Positions 12,936-13,471 of a DNA stretch of 13,471 nt are shown in pieces. A program made the translations under genes and the position numbers. The stretch spans positions 1-13,471 of the forward strand of contig JACCXR010000028.1 in NCBI GenBank assembly GCA_013696915.1, given 5' to 3'. The DNA comes from Euzebyaceae bacterium (GTDB lineage Bacteria > Actinomycetota > Nitriliruptoria > Euzebyales > Egibacteraceae). A model generated the notes under the pieces. It made no database searches. It was not told where the DNA came from and saw only the letters and a program-made list of their open reading frames with translations. Within the stretch, counting starts at the first letter, position 1. The number at the start of each line of letters is the position of its first letter.

Positions 12936-13471
12936 GTGCGCGTGCTCGGAGTGGACCCGGGGCTGTCCCGCTGCGGGATCGGCGTGGTCGACGGACCCTT
13001 CCACCGGCCGGTCGCCGTCCACGCCGGCGTGGTCCGGACCCCGCCGTCCGCACCCACGGCGAGGCGGCTGGCCGCGCTCCACGACGAGCTCAGCCGGCTG
13101 ATCGCCGCGCAACGCCCGGACGCGGTCGCGGTCGAGCGGGTCTTCTTCAACGCGAACGTCCGCACCGCCATGGGTGTCGGGCAGGCCGCCGGCGTCGTCC
13201 TGCTGTGCGCGGAGCAGGCCGGCCTGCCGGTCGTCGAGTACACCCCGACGCAGGTCAAGGCGACCGTGGCGGGAGACGGAGCGGCCGACAAGGCGCAGGT
13301 CGCGTACATGGTCCGGGCGGTCCTCCGTCTGGCGGTGACGCCCGCGCCCGCCGACGCGGCCGACGCCCTGGCGCTGGCGCTGTGCCACCTCCAGCGCGGT
13401 CACGGCCCGCCCGGCGCCGCCCACGGCCCGGCCGGCGCCGGCAACGGCGCTGCCCACGATCCGGCCGGCGC
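12936..13471 (+). CDS. ruvC: Holliday junction resolvase RuvC (3' end beyond window)
   Basis: The first 178 residues are visible. RuvC cuts Holliday junctions symmetrically in the RuvABC recombination-repair complex. The four catalytic acids line up with E. coli positions: Asp7 (GVDPGLSRCGIGV), Glu67 (VAVERVFF), Asp140 and Asp143 (PAPADAADALALALCH). The FNANVRTAMGVGQAAGV block (71-87) is also typical. The catalytic domain is finished by about residue 153, after which a Gly/Ala/His/Pro-rich tail (HGPPGAAHGPAGAGNGAAHDPAG) continues past the window edge, longer than the short tail of most RuvC proteins. The GTG at 12936 has AGGAGG 9 nt upstream. ruvA and ruvB probably follow outside the window. 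Confidence 0.97.
   Translation, partial: MRVLGVDPGLSRCGIGVVDGPFHRPVAVHAGVVRTPPSAPTARRLAALHDELSRLIAAQRPDAVAVERVFFNANVRTAMGVGQAAGVVLLCAEQAGLPVVEYTPTQVKATVAGDGAADKAQVAYMVRAVLRLAVTPAPADAADALALALCHLQRGHGPPGAAHGPAGAGNGAAHDPAG

Overview
The window is a very GC-rich actinobacterial chromosome segment: G/C dominates third codon positions, GTG starts are frequent, adjacent genes overlap by 4 bp (GTGA), and the few recognisable -10 boxes are TAnnnT. The gene order thrS - HIT - pgsA - PIM acyltransferase - pimA ... pdxS - pdxT - yebC ... ruvC matches the order I know from Mycobacterium tuberculosis (Rv2614c-Rv2610c, Rv2606c/Rv2604c/Rv2603c, Rv2594c). It suggests an Actinomycetota member able to make phosphatidylinositol mannosides; I cannot name the genus.

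Layout. 1-224 is the 3' end of an unrecognised gene, convergent with a thiolase on the minus strand (261-1472). Divergent from the thiolase is a signal-anchored caspase-like (C14) protein (1605-2750), overlapping a small DUF2007-type gene (2750-2986). From about 3016 to 8871 runs a tight operon: threonyl-tRNA synthetase, a HIT-family nucleotide phosphorylase/hydrolase, a phosphatidylinositol-phosphate synthase-type CDP-alcohol phosphotransferase, a mannoside acyltransferase, the mannosyltransferase PimA, and a LemA gene whose reading frame is broken by two single-base indels. The three membrane-lipid enzymes carry out consecutive steps of early PIM synthesis. Next come pdxS (own promoter) and pdxT (apparently leaderless), the two subunits of PLP synthase, then yebC 4 nt downstream.

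The most unusual part is 11435-12935, between yebC and ruvC, two genes that are normally close. It holds a solitary AbiEi-type winged-helix / DUF559 nuclease-fold gene (11732-12676) bracketed by four related palindromes: two upstream (11519-11558, 11600-11639) and two downstream (12668-12701, 12761-12794). All share the arm GAAGGnTAGrCGC; the upstream pair share one 8-nt centre and the downstream pair another. The gene's stop codon lies inside the third palindrome. This looks either like a mobile, palindrome-flanked cassette or like a gene with its own operators, and it is the best candidate here for something undescribed. The window ends inside ruvC (12936 onward), after its catalytic core.

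All calls come from reading the sequence and translations by eye; no database search was run.
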